Source: Marinomonas phaeophyticola
Lineage (GTDB): Bacteria > Pseudomonadota > Gammaproteobacteria > Pseudomonadales > Marinomonadaceae
Direction of reading: 5' to 3'
Assembly: GCF_026966905.1 (NCBI RefSeq)
Contig: NZ_JAPUBN010000017.1
Location: 241,358-305,357, forward strand
Length of the DNA: 64,000 bases
A program made the translations under genes and the position numbers. Position 1 is the stretch's first letter. Each line of letters starts with the position of its first letter. Positions 1 through 10,245 of this stretch are shown here, one piece after another. The notes below the pieces were generated by a model, which saw only the letters and a list, made by a program, of their open reading frames with translations, had not been told where the DNA came from and searched no databases.

Positions 1-75
1 GTTATGATGAATATTCCCCTACATGGTGTGCAACGACTTTATATAACATATTCAATGCCTTAGTAAATACCTCCC

Positions 76-281
76 CTTTGAATCAAAGCAACTTTAAGCA
101 AGAAAGCTCTATTTACTAGGATTTTGGCCCATTTTGATCCCATCTTGGCCCATGACCTCTACCCTTCGAATCAAAGCATTTCAAATAGTTCATGACTTAA
201 AGGCAAAAACACCCATAAATACATGGTTTTGATTTCTTTGAATCAAAGCATGATTTTGGACATTTTTGTTACTTTGATTCG
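76..281. repeat. Four copies of a CTTTGAATCAAAGCA-like motif
   Basis: CTTTGAATCAAAGCA occurs exactly at 76-90 and 236-250, with one mismatch at 164-178. A shortened copy in the opposite orientation (CTTTGATTCG) lies at 272-281. The core CTTTGAATCAAAG is a palindrome apart from its central base. Copy starts are 88, 72 and 36 bp apart, too irregular for a CRISPR array. Binding sites for a dimeric regulator are the simplest reading; the factor is unknown. Confidence 0.55.
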
Positions 282-330
282 TAGTAAACGTGAGTTTTCG
301 TGAGATTACAATCTTCCCATCACCACAAAA

Positions 331-371
331 GGTCTACAAAAAATAACCTATAATGTATTATTTTGTAGACC
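331..371. promoter_or_regulatory. Inverted repeat enclosing a TATAAT box
   Basis: GGTCTACAAAA at 331-341 is exactly complementary to TTTTGTAGACC at 361-371. The 19-nt interval contains TATAAT at 349-354, a perfect -10 hexamer. No good -35 box lies 17 bp upstream. It could be an operator over a promoter for the fic fragment at 534, or an RNA hairpin. Confidence 0.4.
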
Positions 372-533
372 AATTTACAGAATAATTTTCTGGAAACTAG
401 CCTATTCACTCTCAATTTCCCCTTAGCCACTTCCATTTAATTACTCTTCACAACGACTAGAATGTGATTGCCTACAACATTCACATCAAATTATGATTAG
501 ATTAATCATGTTATTCAAATCATAGGGTGTGTT

Positions 534-737
534 ATGTGGATATGGCAGCAAGAAAATTTGCCTAACTTTATATGGGATAAAAACGTTGTAGAACCAATGT
601 TAAGAGAAGCCCGTCTTAACCAAGGAATACTATTGGGTAAGATGGCCAGTCAATCCCATGATAAAAAGCAAAACAAGCTCAATACACTTTTGGCTAACAT
701 CGTGAACTCAAGCGCAATTGAGGCGCTCAAACTCTAG
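534..737 (+). pseudogene. fic: N-terminal fragment of a Fic/DUF4172 protein
   Basis: The 67 codons match the start of Fic proteins that carry an N-terminal DUF4172 domain: the opening MWIWQQ, then RLNQGILLGKM, then SSAIE, which in the family leads into the Fic domain. Here homology stops directly after SSAIE and five unrelated codons lead to a stop. Fic proteins of this type are about 370 residues and transfer AMP to target proteins; the catalytic HPFxxGNGR motif is absent. AGGGTG lies upstream of the ATG as a possible ribosome site. The C-terminal end of a Fic protein appears on the same strand at 14511-14621, so the gene may have been split by the intervening copper DNA. Confidence 0.75.
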
Positions 738-785
738 CAGTAAAAATTCCTCCCTAAGTTCTTACTGGATCAGGCTCGAAAGAAT

Positions 786-824
786 AAAGGAAAAAGCCGA
801 GCTACTAGCTCGGCTTTTTCCTTT
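786..824. terminator. Bidirectional rho-independent terminator
   Basis: A perfect 18-bp stem (786-803 with 807-824) closes a 3-nt loop. It is A-rich at the left foot and T-rich at the right foot, so it can stop transcription both ways. It sits between the fic fragment and the end of the leftward copper cluster. Confidence 0.9.
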
Positions 825-864
825 CAGCTTGATAACCTGTTGGATTTGATGGATTTATCGTTTA

Positions 865-1308
865 TCAATACTGTTGATAGACAGTCATCGTTCCTTGTTG
901 GCTAAACTGAACCACATTAAAACCTTTGTATCGCTGACCTTTTGCAGCCATGCCAGGAGAATACCTTGGCATTCCAGGCACAGCCAACCCTGATACATTT
1001 TCAGGTTTCTCAAGTATTAAACGTGCCACATCTTGTTCTGGCACATGCCCTTCAATTAAGTAACCGTCGATTACAGCGGTGTGACACGATTGTAGTTGCA
1101 TGGGCATACCCGCATCTTTCTTTAAAGAGGACCAGTCTTCTGTGTGATGATAATTAACGGTATATCCCTCTGCCTTCATTAGCTCACCCCATTTAACACA
1201 ACAACCACATGTCGGAGACTTGTAGAGATCTATTATAGGTTGTGCAAACACGCTTGCACTGACTAACGTTAAGATTGAAGCTGCAATGCTTTTATTTATT
1301 ACCTTCAT
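865..1308 (-). CDS. DUF411 periplasmic metal-binding protein
   Basis: The 147-residue product has a Sec signal peptide (residues 1-22, ending VFAQ) followed by a DUF411 domain. The family signature is present: YKSPTCGCCVKW with a CxCC cysteine cluster near residue 35 and LQSCHTAVI near residue 74. DUF411 proteins accompany copper and other metal-resistance genes and are thought to bind metal in the periplasm, but their reaction is not established. It is the last gene of the leftward copper cluster, 24 bp after copA, and starts at ATG 1308 behind AGAGGTG. Confidence 0.85.
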   Translation of the reverse strand: MKVINKSIAASILTLVSASVFAQPIIDLYKSPTCGCCVKWGELMKAEGYTVNYHHTEDWSSLKKDAGMPMQLQSCHTAVIDGYLIEGHVPEQDVARLILEKPENVSGLAVPGMPRYSPGMAAKGQRYKGFNVVQFSQQGTMTVYQQY

Positions 1309-1331
1309 ATATTCACCTCTTTCAAAATTAG

Positions 1332-3680
1332 CTATTTACTATTAATTTGGCTATCTGATAATTTTACCGCCCGCAGCCTTAAAGCATTTAATATGACACT
1401 CACCGAGGACAACGACATAGCTGCAGCGGCAAAAATAGGCGATAAGAGAATACCTGTAAACGGATAAAGTACTCCTGCAGCAATCGGTACTCCTGCCATG
1501 TTATAAATGAATGCAAAGAACAGGTTCTGCCGAATATTATGCATGGTTGCTCGGGATAATCGTCGCGCTTCCACTATGCCCATCAGATCGCCACGCAACA
1601 AAGTAATGCCCGCACTTTCTATGGCCACGTCGGTTCCTGTGCCCATCGCAATACCTACATCAGCAGTTGCCAAGGCTAACGCATCATTTACACCATCTCC
1701 AGCCATAACAACAACACGCCCCTCATTCTTAAGTTGTTGAATAACCTTGCCTTTATCTTCCGGCAACACTTCTGCTTTCACTTCATCAATGTGGAGCTTG
1801 CGGGCTACGGCTTCAGCGGAAGTAAGGTTATCTCCAGTCAGCATCACCACCCGAATTCCTTCCTTCTGCAGAGCGATTATTGCCGCTTTGGAGGTATCCT
1901 TGACAGGGTCTGCAATTGCCAGCAAACCACAAACCTTCCCGTCAACCGCGGCAAAGATTACTGTGGCACCGTCTTCTCGAAGTTGGTTAGCTTCTTCCTC
2001 AAAAGTTGAAGTATTAACATTTTCTGACTGCATTAACAGTCGATTACCAAGCAGAACCCTTTTTCCATCGACTTCACCGGTAACGCCTTTGCCGTTCGGT
2101 GAGTCGAAATCTATGGCGTCTGGCAGAGTTAGATTCATGGTCTTAGCTTTATCTAAAATGGCATGAGCTAACGGATGCTCGCTGCCTTTTTCAAGACTAC
2201 CGGAATAACGCATCAAATCCTCATCGCTGAAACCGTTTGCCAAGACCAGTTTTGTCACCTGAGGCTTACCTTCGGTCAAGGTCCCGGTTTTATCCACTAC
2301 CACTGTGTCTACTTTTTCCATCCACTCCAATGCTTCAGCATCTCGGATCAAGACACCGATCTGAGCCCCACGACCAACACCGACCATGATCGACATAGGA
2401 GTCGCCAGACCCAAGGCACAGGGACAAGCAATAATCAGCACACTCACAGCTGCGATCAGACCAAAGGCCATGGGTGGCGTTGGACCGACGATAGACCAGA
2501 CTCCGAATACAATGATAGAGACCAACAGAACCACCGGAACGAACCAACTAGCCACTTTGTCAGCCATTCCCTGAATAGGCGCACGACTTCGCTGTGCACT
2601 GGCAACCATCTGGACGATCTGGGACAACATTGTGTCACGACCTACTTTGTCAGCCCGTAAAATAAAACTGCCTTGCTGATTAATGCTACCACCAACTACT
2701 TGATCTCCAGTCTTTTTACTAACTGCCAGGGGTTCACCAGTGACCATGGATTCATCAACATTGGAACGGCCTTCAAGCACTTCGCCATCTAGAGGCACCT
2801 TATCGCCAGGTCTAACTCGCAATCGATCGCCAACCTTAACTTGATCGAGCGCCACATCAGACTCACTGCCGTCATCGTCCAGTTTTCTTGCCGTAGCCGG
2901 AGCTAGATCCAATAGAGCTTTGATAGCGCCAGAGGTTTTTTCTCGAGCTCGAAGTTCAAGTACCTGACCCAACAATACCAGCACAACAATGACAGCGGCC
3001 GCTTCGAAATACACTGCGACTGAGCCATCGTCAGCGTGAAAAGCGTCAGGAAATATCTGCGGAGTCAAGGTTGCGACAAAACTGTACAACAGAGAAACAC
3101 CCGTACCGATGGCAATAAGTGTGAACATATTAAGATTACTATTAAGTACAGATTTCCAACCGCGTACAAAGAATGGTCCACCACACCAAACGACCACTGG
3201 AGTAGCTAAAGCCAACTGAATCCAATTGGATATTTGTGGCGACACAATATGGTCAACCTTAAAGAGATGGCCTCCCATTTCGATCAAAAAAACCGGAAGT
3301 GTCAGAGCCAGACCAATCCAGAATCGACGAGTCATGTCGGCGAGCTCTACTGAAGGGCCGTCGTCGAGGCTTACTTCCTCAGGTTCCAGCGACATGCCAC
3401 AAATCGGGCAGTCACCGGGGCCATGTTGACGGACTTCTGGATGCATAGGACAGGTAAACATGGTTCCGGCCGCAACCGGCTCTGTTTGCTCATTTTCTTC
3501 GTTGAGATACTTCTCTGGATTATTATCGAACTTCAACTGACAACCAGAAGAACAGAAATACCAAGTCTTATCGACATGCTGACTACTATATTTTGCAGTT
3601 CGAGTATCTACCGACATTTTGCACACAGGGTCATGCACCCCATGGCTTTTATGTTCATGATGATTCGTGTGTTCACTCAT
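1332..3680 (-). CDS. copA: Copper-exporting P1B-type ATPase CopA
   Basis: This inner-membrane ATPase should expel Cu(I) from the cytoplasm. A His-rich start leads into a YHS domain (DPVCKM) and a heavy-metal-binding module (FTCPMHPEV through CPICGM) in place of the usual HMA domains. The catalytic core follows: CPC in the sixth membrane helix (IACPCALGL), the [10 protein letters not shown] phosphorylation loop, the SEHPLA motif and GDGVNDA. YN in helix 7 and MSLSS in helix 8 fit the Cu(I) subgroup. The reading frame is open to 3722, but I start at ATG 3680 because GGAG lies 8 nt upstream of it. That start overlaps the end of the preceding small membrane gene by 8 bp, suggesting coupled translation. 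Confidence 0.93.
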   Translation of the reverse strand: MSEHTNHHEHKSHGVHDPVCKMSVDTRTAKYSSQHVDKTWYFCSSGCQLKFDNNPEKYLNEENEQTEPVAAGTMFTCPMHPEVRQHGPGDCPICGMSLEPEEVSLDDGPSVELADMTRRFWIGLALTLPVFLIEMGGHLFKVDHIVSPQISNWIQLALATPVVVWCGGPFFVRGWKSVLNSNLNMFTLIAIGTGVSLLYSFVATLTPQIFPDAFHADDGSVAVYFEAAAVIVVLVLLGQVLELRAREKTSGAIKALLDLAPATARKLDDDGSESDVALDQVKVGDRLRVRPGDKVPLDGEVLEGRSNVDESMVTGEPLAVSKKTGDQVVGGSINQQGSFILRADKVGRDTMLSQIVQMVASAQRSRAPIQGMADKVASWFVPVVLLVSIIVFGVWSIVGPTPPMAFGLIAAVSVLIIACPCALGLATPMSIMVGVGRGAQIGVLIRDAEALEWMEKVDTVVVDKTGTLTEGKPQVTKLVLANGFSDEDLMRYSGSLEKGSEHPLAHAILDKAKTMNLTLPDAIDFDSPNGKGVTGEVDGKRVLLGNRLLMQSENVNTSTFEEEANQLREDGATVIFAAVDGKVCGLLAIADPVKDTSKAAIIALQKEGIRVVMLTGDNLTSAEAVARKLHIDEVKAEVLPEDKGKVIQQLKNEGRVVVMAGDGVNDALALATADVGIAMGTGTDVAIESAGITLLRGDLMGIVEARRLSRATMHNIRQNLFFAFIYNMAGVPIAAGVLYPFTGILLSPIFAAAAMSLSSVSVILNALRLRAVKLSDSQINSK

Positions 3681-3900
3681 ATTGTGCTCCTTTTTTACTC
3701 GCGGGCCAGTCAGAAAAAGCAATGAAATACAACAAAATCAGATTGACCATTGGGACCAGTATCAGCAGTCCCAGCCAGCCAGAATATCCAGCTCGCTTGC
3801 ATATTCTATAGACAGGTATAACGACTAAGGTCGCAATCACTAACATCCATAACCAGTGTCCTGCCCACATTGTGCTACCAAACATACTTTCGTTCATCAT
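3673..3900 (-). CDS. Small two-helix membrane protein of the copper operon
   Basis: This 75-residue protein has two hydrophobic segments (about residues 12-30 and 41-62) separated by a basic [10 protein letters not shown] turn, which predicts a hairpin in the inner membrane. AAGGA lies 9 nt before the first of two adjacent ATGs. Its end overlaps the copA start. I do not recognise a named family. Its place suggests a helper of CopA or simply a co-transcribed small protein. Confidence 0.7.
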   Translation of the reverse strand: MMNESMFGSTMWAGHWLWMLVIATLVVIPVYRICKRAGYSGWLGLLILVPMVNLILLYFIAFSDWPASKKGAQYE

Positions 3901-4019
3901 GGTATTGTCCTTTCTTTTATATTGTTGAAATTAATGGTGATGCGAGTGAAGCTTTTATTTTTCGCCTCACCGCTCATCCTTTATTTCTTGTAAAAAAGCT
4001 TAAATCCAAGCTGTCACGC

Positions 4020-4036
4020 CATTAGACTGCCTAATG
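4020..4036. promoter_or_regulatory. Inverted repeat upstream of the copA transcription unit
   Basis: CATTAG (4020-4025) and CTAATG (4031-4036) form a perfect 6-bp inverted repeat with a 5-bp gap in the 238-bp interval between copD and the small membrane gene. It is a candidate operator. I see no match to the CueR or CusR consensus. Confidence 0.25.
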
Positions 4037-4138
4037 AAATAAATGTCTTATCAATAAAAAGGCGTTAATATCTGCTCTTGTCTGACTCTTCCTCTACCAT
4101 TTCACCAACTAAAACAACGAAAATTAATAGAACTCCAA

Positions 4139-5032
4139 TCAATGCATTGGAAGCCCAACGAAGGTGGTAAACATGGCAGTGACCGCCAAGATCGCAGCCG
4201 CGACAATTTTTTCGGTTAAAATGGATTTTTGAATAACATTCGCATTGCCACGCTCTAAAATGAGCGGCACAAGATACAATTTATGATACGCTGCCATCGC
4301 AAGAATAACGGCAACCAGAGCAAGCTTGACCATCAACCAAAAGCCATAGTCTGATGACAGTAAACCTTGCCATCCTGTCAATTCATAGCTCATCCAGACG
4401 CCACAAAGTAATAAAATCGACACGGTAATAACCGCCAGCTTACCAAAGTTCTCTAATACTATATTGGACTCTTCAACTGTTGCGTGGCGCACCGTTAGCC
4501 ACAATGGAAACAACAATCCCAACCACCATGCAGCGATTAAGATGTGAATGAAAAATATCACTTGATAATACCAAGCTTGGCTCATCGAGTGCCCAGAAAG
4601 AGAAAACGAATACACTAAGCTAGCAATACCAAAAGAAGCGACCAGCAATGATAAAGGGGAATACGGCCAAACATTCTCGCTACTTGCCTGCCCCAATAAA
4701 ATCAGAGCCAGCGCCACAATAACGTAGCCGGACAAATTAACCATCACAATGCTGCCAGCAGCGGAATCCCAATAGATAGAAACCATCTCTGGATCAAACA
4801 TAGACCAAAGACCTTCCTCCATTGCAGCGCCAACCAGAATAAAGAAATACGCCACCGTAGCCGCACTTCCCACCAGCACGCCGACTTTTATATACCCTTT
4901 TATACAGAGCAATAAAACAGGCTGATGGCGCAGCAAATTGAACGCAAACAAACCACCAACAACACTGGATACACCAAAGTACAACATCCAACGTGCCAAT
5001 AATTGCGCGACCTCCCAACTCGTTAACGCCAT
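4139..5032 (-). CDS. copD: Copper resistance membrane protein CopD
   Basis: The 297-residue protein has about eight hydrophobic helices and fits the CopD/PcoD family of inner-membrane proteins thought to move copper delivered by periplasmic CopC. Histidines occur at the SLSGHSMSQAW helix and near the C-terminal LPMH. The ATG at 5032 follows a strong GGGAGG site. copC lies 52 bp upstream on the same strand, the usual copC-copD order. Confidence 0.88.
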   Translation of the reverse strand: MALTSWEVAQLLARWMLYFGVSSVVGGLFAFNLLRHQPVLLLCIKGYIKVGVLVGSAATVAYFFILVGAAMEEGLWSMFDPEMVSIYWDSAAGSIVMVNLSGYVIVALALILLGQASSENVWPYSPLSLLVASFGIASLVYSFSLSGHSMSQAWYYQVIFFIHILIAAWWLGLLFPLWLTVRHATVEESNIVLENFGKLAVITVSILLLCGVWMSYELTGWQGLLSSDYGFWLMVKLALVAVILAMAAYHKLYLVPLILERGNANVIQKSILTEKIVAAAILAVTAMFTTFVGLPMH

Positions 5033-5084
5033 ACCGCCTCCCGTTATTTTTTGCTCTATTACTCAAATGAACTGCCGCGAACCA

Positions 5085-5432
5085 TTAATGCTGCATAAAG
5101 CTATACGACCCTTTCATCATGTGCCCATCTTCCCCCATGGCTTTCCACTGAACAGAATACGTATCTGGCGTCAGTTTCGGCAGCATGGCTTTAAAATGCT
5201 CCGTTGCTGCGGCTTTACGGTCATATTTAATCGCCACGGGCTTATTATCCGACCCAATCACTTTCAAACTCACTACTTGCATGGGCTGTTGAAAATGCAT
5301 TTCTACGCGCTCAGCTTGTGCCATTAGCATGGAACCATCTTCTGGGTATGTCATTTTCATCATGCCGTGTGCATATACGTTTACAGCAGCTGTCATTGCG
5401 AATACAGAAAGCGCTAATTTGATTTTGTTCAT
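5085..5432 (-). CDS. copC: Periplasmic copper-binding protein CopC
   Basis: The 115-residue protein has a signal peptide (residues 1-21, ending VYA) and a CopC beta-sandwich. The first mature residue should be His22 (AHGMMKMTYPEDGS), the N-terminal histidine used for Cu(II) in this family. Further Met/His residues (HMMKGSYSFMQH) stand at the C-terminus. It is followed by copD. Length is typical for CopC. Confidence 0.88.
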   Translation of the reverse strand: MNKIKLALSVFAMTAAVNVYAHGMMKMTYPEDGSMLMAQAERVEMHFQQPMQVVSLKVIGSDNKPVAIKYDRKAAATEHFKAMLPKLTPDTYSVQWKAMGEDGHMMKGSYSFMQH

Positions 5433-5562
5433 ACTATGATCCTTTAAAGTTTAATTGCTTTGAGCTTAATATTTGTTTGCACTGGCACAAAGAGGAGCCC
5501 ACCTGTACCAGCATTTTGTGCGGCTCTGAAAAACCGCGTTTTACATCGATTGAAACAAACAC

Positions 5563-8500
5563 TCATTTCAATGAAGATTTTTTCCATATAAAGTACACCG
5601 CAGGCAAAACTAATAACGTCAGTACGACCGCGCTCACCATACCGCCAACCATAGGTGCAGCGATTCGACTCATCACCTCCGATCCCGTTCCAGTACCATA
5701 TAAAATTGGCAGCAAGCCGATAATGATAGATACCGCCGTCATCATCACCGGACGAACTCGCATGCCAGCGCCGTGAAGCACCGCATGATAAAGCGTGTCC
5801 GCGCGAGGTAAGACGCCTTTTTCAGCGCATTTACTTTGTGTCTCAGTCCAAGCTTGATTCAAATACATCAGCATAATGACGCCGATTTCCACGGCCACGC
5901 CAGCCAGCGCAATGAAGCCAACCCCCACCGCAACCGAGAAATTGAAGCCAGACAAATACATCAGCCAGATACTGCCCACCATAGCAAATGGCAAGGTGCC
6001 CATAATGATCGCCACCTCGAAGAAATTACGGAAGTTGATATACAAGAGGACAACAATGATGGCCAATGTAAGCGGCACGACATAGGTCAGCTTTTCTTTT
6101 GCCCGTTGCATATACTCATATTGACCAGACCAATTTAATGAATAACCTGCTGGTAATTGCACTTGGTCTGCTACGATTTTTTGTGCGTTTTCGACATAAC
6201 GGCCAATATCTACACCCTCAATGTCCACAAAGGTCCAACCGTTTAAACGCGCGTTTTCACTTTTTAATCCTGGCGGACCTTCTTCCACATAAACATCAGC
6301 AATATCCCCTAAAGCAATTCGTAAACCATTCGGAGTCACGATTGGCAAAAGGGCTAATTGCTCTGGTGAATCACGATATTCCTGTGGATAGCGAACATTA
6401 ATGGGATAGCGCTCAAGCCCCTCAATAGTATTAGTGACATTCATGCCACCCACCGCCGAAGAGATAAGCTCTTGAACATCTTGAATGTTCAACCCATAAC
6501 GCGATGCCTTCGCGCGATTAATGTCTATATTGACGTAACGACCACCGGCCACACGCTCAGAATAAACCGATGCCGTGCCTTCAACTGGTTTCAAGATTTT
6601 CTCTAGCTGCAAACCAATTTCTTGAATCACTTTCAGATCAGGACCTGCAACCTTTATACCCACAGGGGTTTTGATGCCCGTTGCCAGCATGTCGATTCGT
6701 GTTTTGATCGGCATTACCCAAGCGTTAGTAATGCCAGGGATCTTGACCAGCTGATCAAGCTCTTGCTTGATCTTGTCGCTGGTCATGCCGTCTCGCCATT
6801 CAGAGTGAGGCTTGAGTTGAATAAAGGTTTCGATCATCGTCAAAGGTGCTGGGTCTGTCGCGGTTTCTGCACGGCCAACCTTCCCAAAGACAGTTTTCAC
6901 TTCTGGCAAGGTCGCAATCAGTTTATTGGTTTGCTGTAATACCTGACGTGCTTGTCCGATGGAGATCCCCGGATACGCTGTTGGCATATACATCAAATCA
7001 CCTTCGTCTAAGTTAGGAATAAACTCACTTCCCAACTTATTTAACGGCCACATACCAATGGCGAATATAGCAATCGCTACCAAAATGGTCGTTTTCGGAA
7101 AGTTCAACACAGCTTTTAACGCCGGCATATACACCGCAATCAAAGCCCGATTAACAGGGTTTTTATGCTCAGGCAAAACCTTACCTCGCACAAAGTACCC
7201 CATCAAAACAGGGACGAGGGTGATGGCTAATGCCGCCGATGCAGCCATTGCATAGGTTTTGGTATAGGCCAACGGGCCAAACATTCGCCCTTCTTGGGAT
7301 TCCAAGGTAAACACAGGCACAAAACTGACGGTGATAATCAACAGGCTAAAAAATAATGCGGGGCCAACTTCGGTAGCCGCGGCGGTCACAATCTGCCAGC
7401 GGTTTTCCTTGGTCATTTCGACTTTCTCCATATGCTTATGGAGGTTTTCTATCATAACGATTGCGCCATCGATCATGGCACCGATGGCAATCGCAATACC
7501 GCCAAGCGACATGATATTGGCATTAATTCCCTGCAAATGCATGACGATGAAAGCAGTCAAAATACCGACTGGCAGACTGATAATGGCCACCAAAGAGGAA
7601 CGCACATGAAAAAGAAACACCATACAAACCAATGCAACCACAAAGAACTCTTCCAGCAGTTTGGTCCATAAATTCTCCACGGCACGATCAATCAAACCAG
7701 AACGGTCATAAACCGTCACCACCTCAACGCCTTTTGGCAAACTGGATTTCAAAGTTTCCAATTTCGCTTTTACGCCTTCGATGGTTTTCTGTGCGTTTTC
7801 ACCAAAACGCATCACCACCACGCCGCCGACAGTTTCGCCTTCACCATTGAGATCTGCTAACCCTCGACGCATTTGTGGGCCAATACCAACGTCTGCAACA
7901 TCTTTGATCGTCAACGGTGTGCCACTTTCACTGACGCCAAGCGGAATCATTTCAATATCTTCGACGCTCTGTATATAACCAGACGCTCGAACCATGTATT
8001 CAGCTTCAGCCATTTCAATGACCGACGCGCCGACCTCCTGATTACCGCGTTTGATAGCATTTTGAATGTGGTTCAATGGCATGTTTAACGCGCGTAACTT
8101 ATCTGGATTCACACTTACCTGATACTGCTTCACCATACCGCCAATGGGTGCCACTTCCGATACGCCAGGCACGGTTTGTAATTCATACTTCAAGAACCAG
8201 TCTTGCAATGATCGCAATTGACTCAAGTCGTTTTGACCAGTTCTATCGACCAAAGCGTACAAATACACCCAGCCAACACCCGTTGCATCTGGCCCCAATT
8301 GCGCCCTTGCGTTACCAGGCAAGGATGGCGCAACCTGACTTAAATATTCCAGCACTCGGCTTCGCGCCCAGTACATATCGGTATCTTCATCAAAAATTAC
8401 GTACACATACGAATCCCCAAAGAACGAATAACCACGCACTGTTTGAGCACCGGGCACAGACAACATCGCCGTGGTCAACGGGTACGTAACCTGATCTTCC

Positions 8501-8682
8501 ACAACTTGTGGCGCTTGTCCTGGATAACTGGTTTTAATGATGACCTGCACATCAGACAAGTCAGGAATGGCATCAACGGGTGTATTCTTTAACGAATACA
8601 AGCCAGCGCCCACTAAAATAAAAGTAGCCAATAACACCATGAATCGGTTGTTTATGGACCAACGAATGATCGCTTCAATCAT
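5563..8682 (-). CDS. cusA: CusA-type heavy-metal RND efflux pump
   Basis: This 1039-residue inner-membrane antiporter is the motor of a CusCBA pump that should export Cu(I)/Ag(I) across both membranes. The start ([14 protein letters not shown]), the [15 protein letters not shown] segment and [17 protein letters not shown] match CusA closely. The [13 protein letters not shown] helix carries the acidic residue used for proton relay, and the Met-containing [14 protein letters not shown] segment fits the copper path. Twelve membrane helices surround two large periplasmic loops. The gene begins 9 bp after the end of cusB. Confidence 0.93.
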   Translation of the reverse strand: MIEAIIRWSINNRFMVLLATFILVGAGLYSLKNTPVDAIPDLSDVQVIIKTSYPGQAPQVVEDQVTYPLTTAMLSVPGAQTVRGYSFFGDSYVYVIFDEDTDMYWARSRVLEYLSQVAPSLPGNARAQLGPDATGVGWVYLYALVDRTGQNDLSQLRSLQDWFLKYELQTVPGVSEVAPIGGMVKQYQVSVNPDKLRALNMPLNHIQNAIKRGNQEVGASVIEMAEAEYMVRASGYIQSVEDIEMIPLGVSESGTPLTIKDVADVGIGPQMRRGLADLNGEGETVGGVVVMRFGENAQKTIEGVKAKLETLKSSLPKGVEVVTVYDRSGLIDRAVENLWTKLLEEFFVVALVCMVFLFHVRSSLVAIISLPVGILTAFIVMHLQGINANIMSLGGIAIAIGAMIDGAIVMIENLHKHMEKVEMTKENRWQIVTAAATEVGPALFFSLLIITVSFVPVFTLESQEGRMFGPLAYTKTYAMAASAALAITLVPVLMGYFVRGKVLPEHKNPVNRALIAVYMPALKAVLNFPKTTILVAIAIFAIGMWPLNKLGSEFIPNLDEGDLMYMPTAYPGISIGQARQVLQQTNKLIATLPEVKTVFGKVGRAETATDPAPLTMIETFIQLKPHSEWRDGMTSDKIKQELDQLVKIPGITNAWVMPIKTRIDMLATGIKTPVGIKVAGPDLKVIQEIGLQLEKILKPVEGTASVYSERVAGGRYVNIDINRAKASRYGLNIQDVQELISSAVGGMNVTNTIEGLERYPINVRYPQEYRDSPEQLALLPIVTPNGLRIALGDIADVYVEEGPPGLKSENARLNGWTFVDIEGVDIGRYVENAQKIVADQVQLPAGYSLNWSGQYEYMQRAKEKLTYVVPLTLAIIVVLLYINFRNFFEVAIIMGTLPFAMVGSIWLMYLSGFNFSVAVGVGFIALAGVAVEIGVIMLMYLNQAWTETQSKCAEKGVLPRADTLYHAVLHGAGMRVRPVMMTAVSIIIGLLPILYGTGTGSEVMSRIAAPMVGGMVSAVVLTLLVLPAVYFIWKKSSLK

Positions 8683-8691
8683 GATATTCCC

Positions 8692-10245
8692 CTACTCCGT
8701 GTCAGCGTCAAAATAGTCAGTGACCATGAATTTCACACTGCTTTCCCGCGTAATCTCAAGCTGAATATCTCTACCAATTGGCAATTCATCCAGCGTCAAC
8801 CAATCAGCTAACTCAAAGTCCATCGTCATCTTTGGCCATTTCCAATCAGTAATAGCATCATGATTCACATTCACCATCCGCGTTGTCGCATCAATACGAT
8901 TAATGCGTGCAGCTACCCAAACATTGTTGGTAGGTTCTGCTGCTGACATTGCATTACTAGACATTGATGTCTTAGTCGTTTCAGTGCTGCTGGCAGGCAT
9001 TGACACCTGCTTACTGCCTATATTCAAGCGTTTGAAATCCGAGCTTTTGCTGGATTCAGAATCCAACAAAAACTGCGCCGATGTAACGACCTCATCACCC
9101 AGCACCAAGCCATCTAAAATTTCCACGTAGTCATCGCCGAACGCACCGGTTTCGACTGCAATCGATTTATAACGCCCTTCTCCCAATGCCAGTACCACGC
9201 GGTTTTGCTCACCGCCGCGAATTAGAGCTTCTTTTGGAATCAATCGTTTTTTACCTGGCTCCGTGGTTTCAATACGAACATGGGCAAACATATCTGGCTT
9301 CAAAAGTTGCTCAGTGTTATCTAAACGAATGCGAACACGCAAAGTGCGGTTTTTCGCATTTAGAGTCGGATAAATAAAATCCACATTACTGGCAAAGTTT
9401 TCCCCCGGTAGAGAGTCCATAACAGCCTCAACCGGTTGCCCCACCGCGACAAGATGCGCTTGTCGTTCAAACACTTCAGCATCCAACCACACCTCACTCA
9501 AATCCGCGATCGACATCAAAGTTGTGCCTGGCTTAATGTAGAAACCATCTTGAATTCCAAGGTTGTCAATAACGCCGCTTTGTGGCGCAAAAAATCGCAC
9601 TGTTTGAGACACTTTGCGCTTTGTCTTTAACGCTTGGATAAAACTGCTCGACACTTGCAGAGCTTTTAGCCTTTCTTCACCCGCGTTGATCATGCGCTGG
9701 TCTTTGCGCGCTAACGCAAAGACAAATTCTTCCTGCGCATTCACTAAGGTTGGTGAATACAAATCGAACAAAGGCTGACCTTTTTCAACTGAATCACCAT
9801 TGAATTTAATAAAGCTCTTTTCGATCCAACCTTCGACACGAGGGTGAATATGAACAATCTTGTCTTCGTTGTAAGCCAAATAGCCCACCGTACGAATGTC
9901 TGGTTTCAGCACGCCTTCAAACACTTTTCCTGTTCGCACGCCAAGGTTATTGACGACTTCAGGCGAGATGCTTACAGTACCAGCGCCCTGATTATTGGAA
10001 CCTTGGTCATCACCATAAAAAGGGATTAAATCCATTCCCATAGGAGATTGTCCCGGCTTGTCACGACGGTAATTTGGGTCCATTGGCGCCACCCAATATA
10101 AAGGTGCTTTTTCATCTTTCGTGACTGATGCACCAGCATTCATTTCCCCGTTCATAGTATTAAATGCTTGAATACCAAAGTGATAACCCGTAGCCGAAAG
10201 AACGCCACCTAGTACAAATACACCGATATACCCGATTACTTTCAT
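8692..10245 (-). CDS. cusB: CusB-type membrane fusion protein with a C-terminal CusF-like domain
   Basis: The 517-residue protein links the RND pump to the outer-membrane channel. One N-terminal membrane anchor is followed by a heavy-metal-binding motif (YWVAPMDPNYRRDKPGQSP, about residues 50-68), then barrel-sandwich, alpha-hairpin and beta-barrel parts. After a Ser/Thr/Met-rich linker (about 400-425) the last 80 residues resemble CusF, with W and M in DWKWPKMTMDFE. In E. coli CusF is a separate periplasmic chaperone, so here donor and adaptor are fused. Its start overlaps the cusC stop by 4 bp. Confidence 0.9.
   Translation of the reverse strand: MKVIGYIGVFVLGGVLSATGYHFGIQAFNTMNGEMNAGASVTKDEKAPLYWVAPMDPNYRRDKPGQSPMGMDLIPFYGDDQGSNNQGAGTVSISPEVVNNLGVRTGKVFEGVLKPDIRTVGYLAYNEDKIVHIHPRVEGWIEKSFIKFNGDSVEKGQPLFDLYSPTLVNAQEEFVFALARKDQRMINAGEERLKALQVSSSFIQALKTKRKVSQTVRFFAPQSGVIDNLGIQDGFYIKPGTTLMSIADLSEVWLDAEVFERQAHLVAVGQPVEAVMDSLPGENFASNVDFIYPTLNAKNRTLRVRIRLDNTEQLLKPDMFAHVRIETTEPGKKRLIPKEALIRGGEQNRVVLALGEGRYKSIAVETGAFGDDYVEILDGLVLGDEVVTSAQFLLDSESSKSSDFKRLNIGSKQVSMPASSTETTKTSMSSNAMSAAEPTNNVWVAARINRIDATTRMVNVNHDAITDWKWPKMTMDFELADWLTLDELPIGRDIQLEITRESSVKFMVTDYFDADTE

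Larger units (their letters stand above)
1..533. other. Gene-free stretch with repeats upstream of the fic fragment
   Basis: I see no convincing gene here. The stretch holds four copies of a short near-palindromic motif (76-281) and an 11-bp inverted repeat around a TATAAT (331-371), both listed separately. The TTGGCCCA octamer occurs twice (124-131 and 145-152). The AT-rich remainder probably carries the control region of the truncated fic gene that starts at 534. Confidence 0.5.

Noticed and set aside
76..281. Possible CRISPR array
   Set aside because: Repeats are only 13-15 bp, near-palindromic, unevenly spaced (88, 72, 36 bp) and one is inverted; no cas genes are present.
2175..2660. Long plus-strand frame opposite copA
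   Set aside because: It is the shadow of a strongly supported P-type ATPase on the other strand and has no protein-like features.
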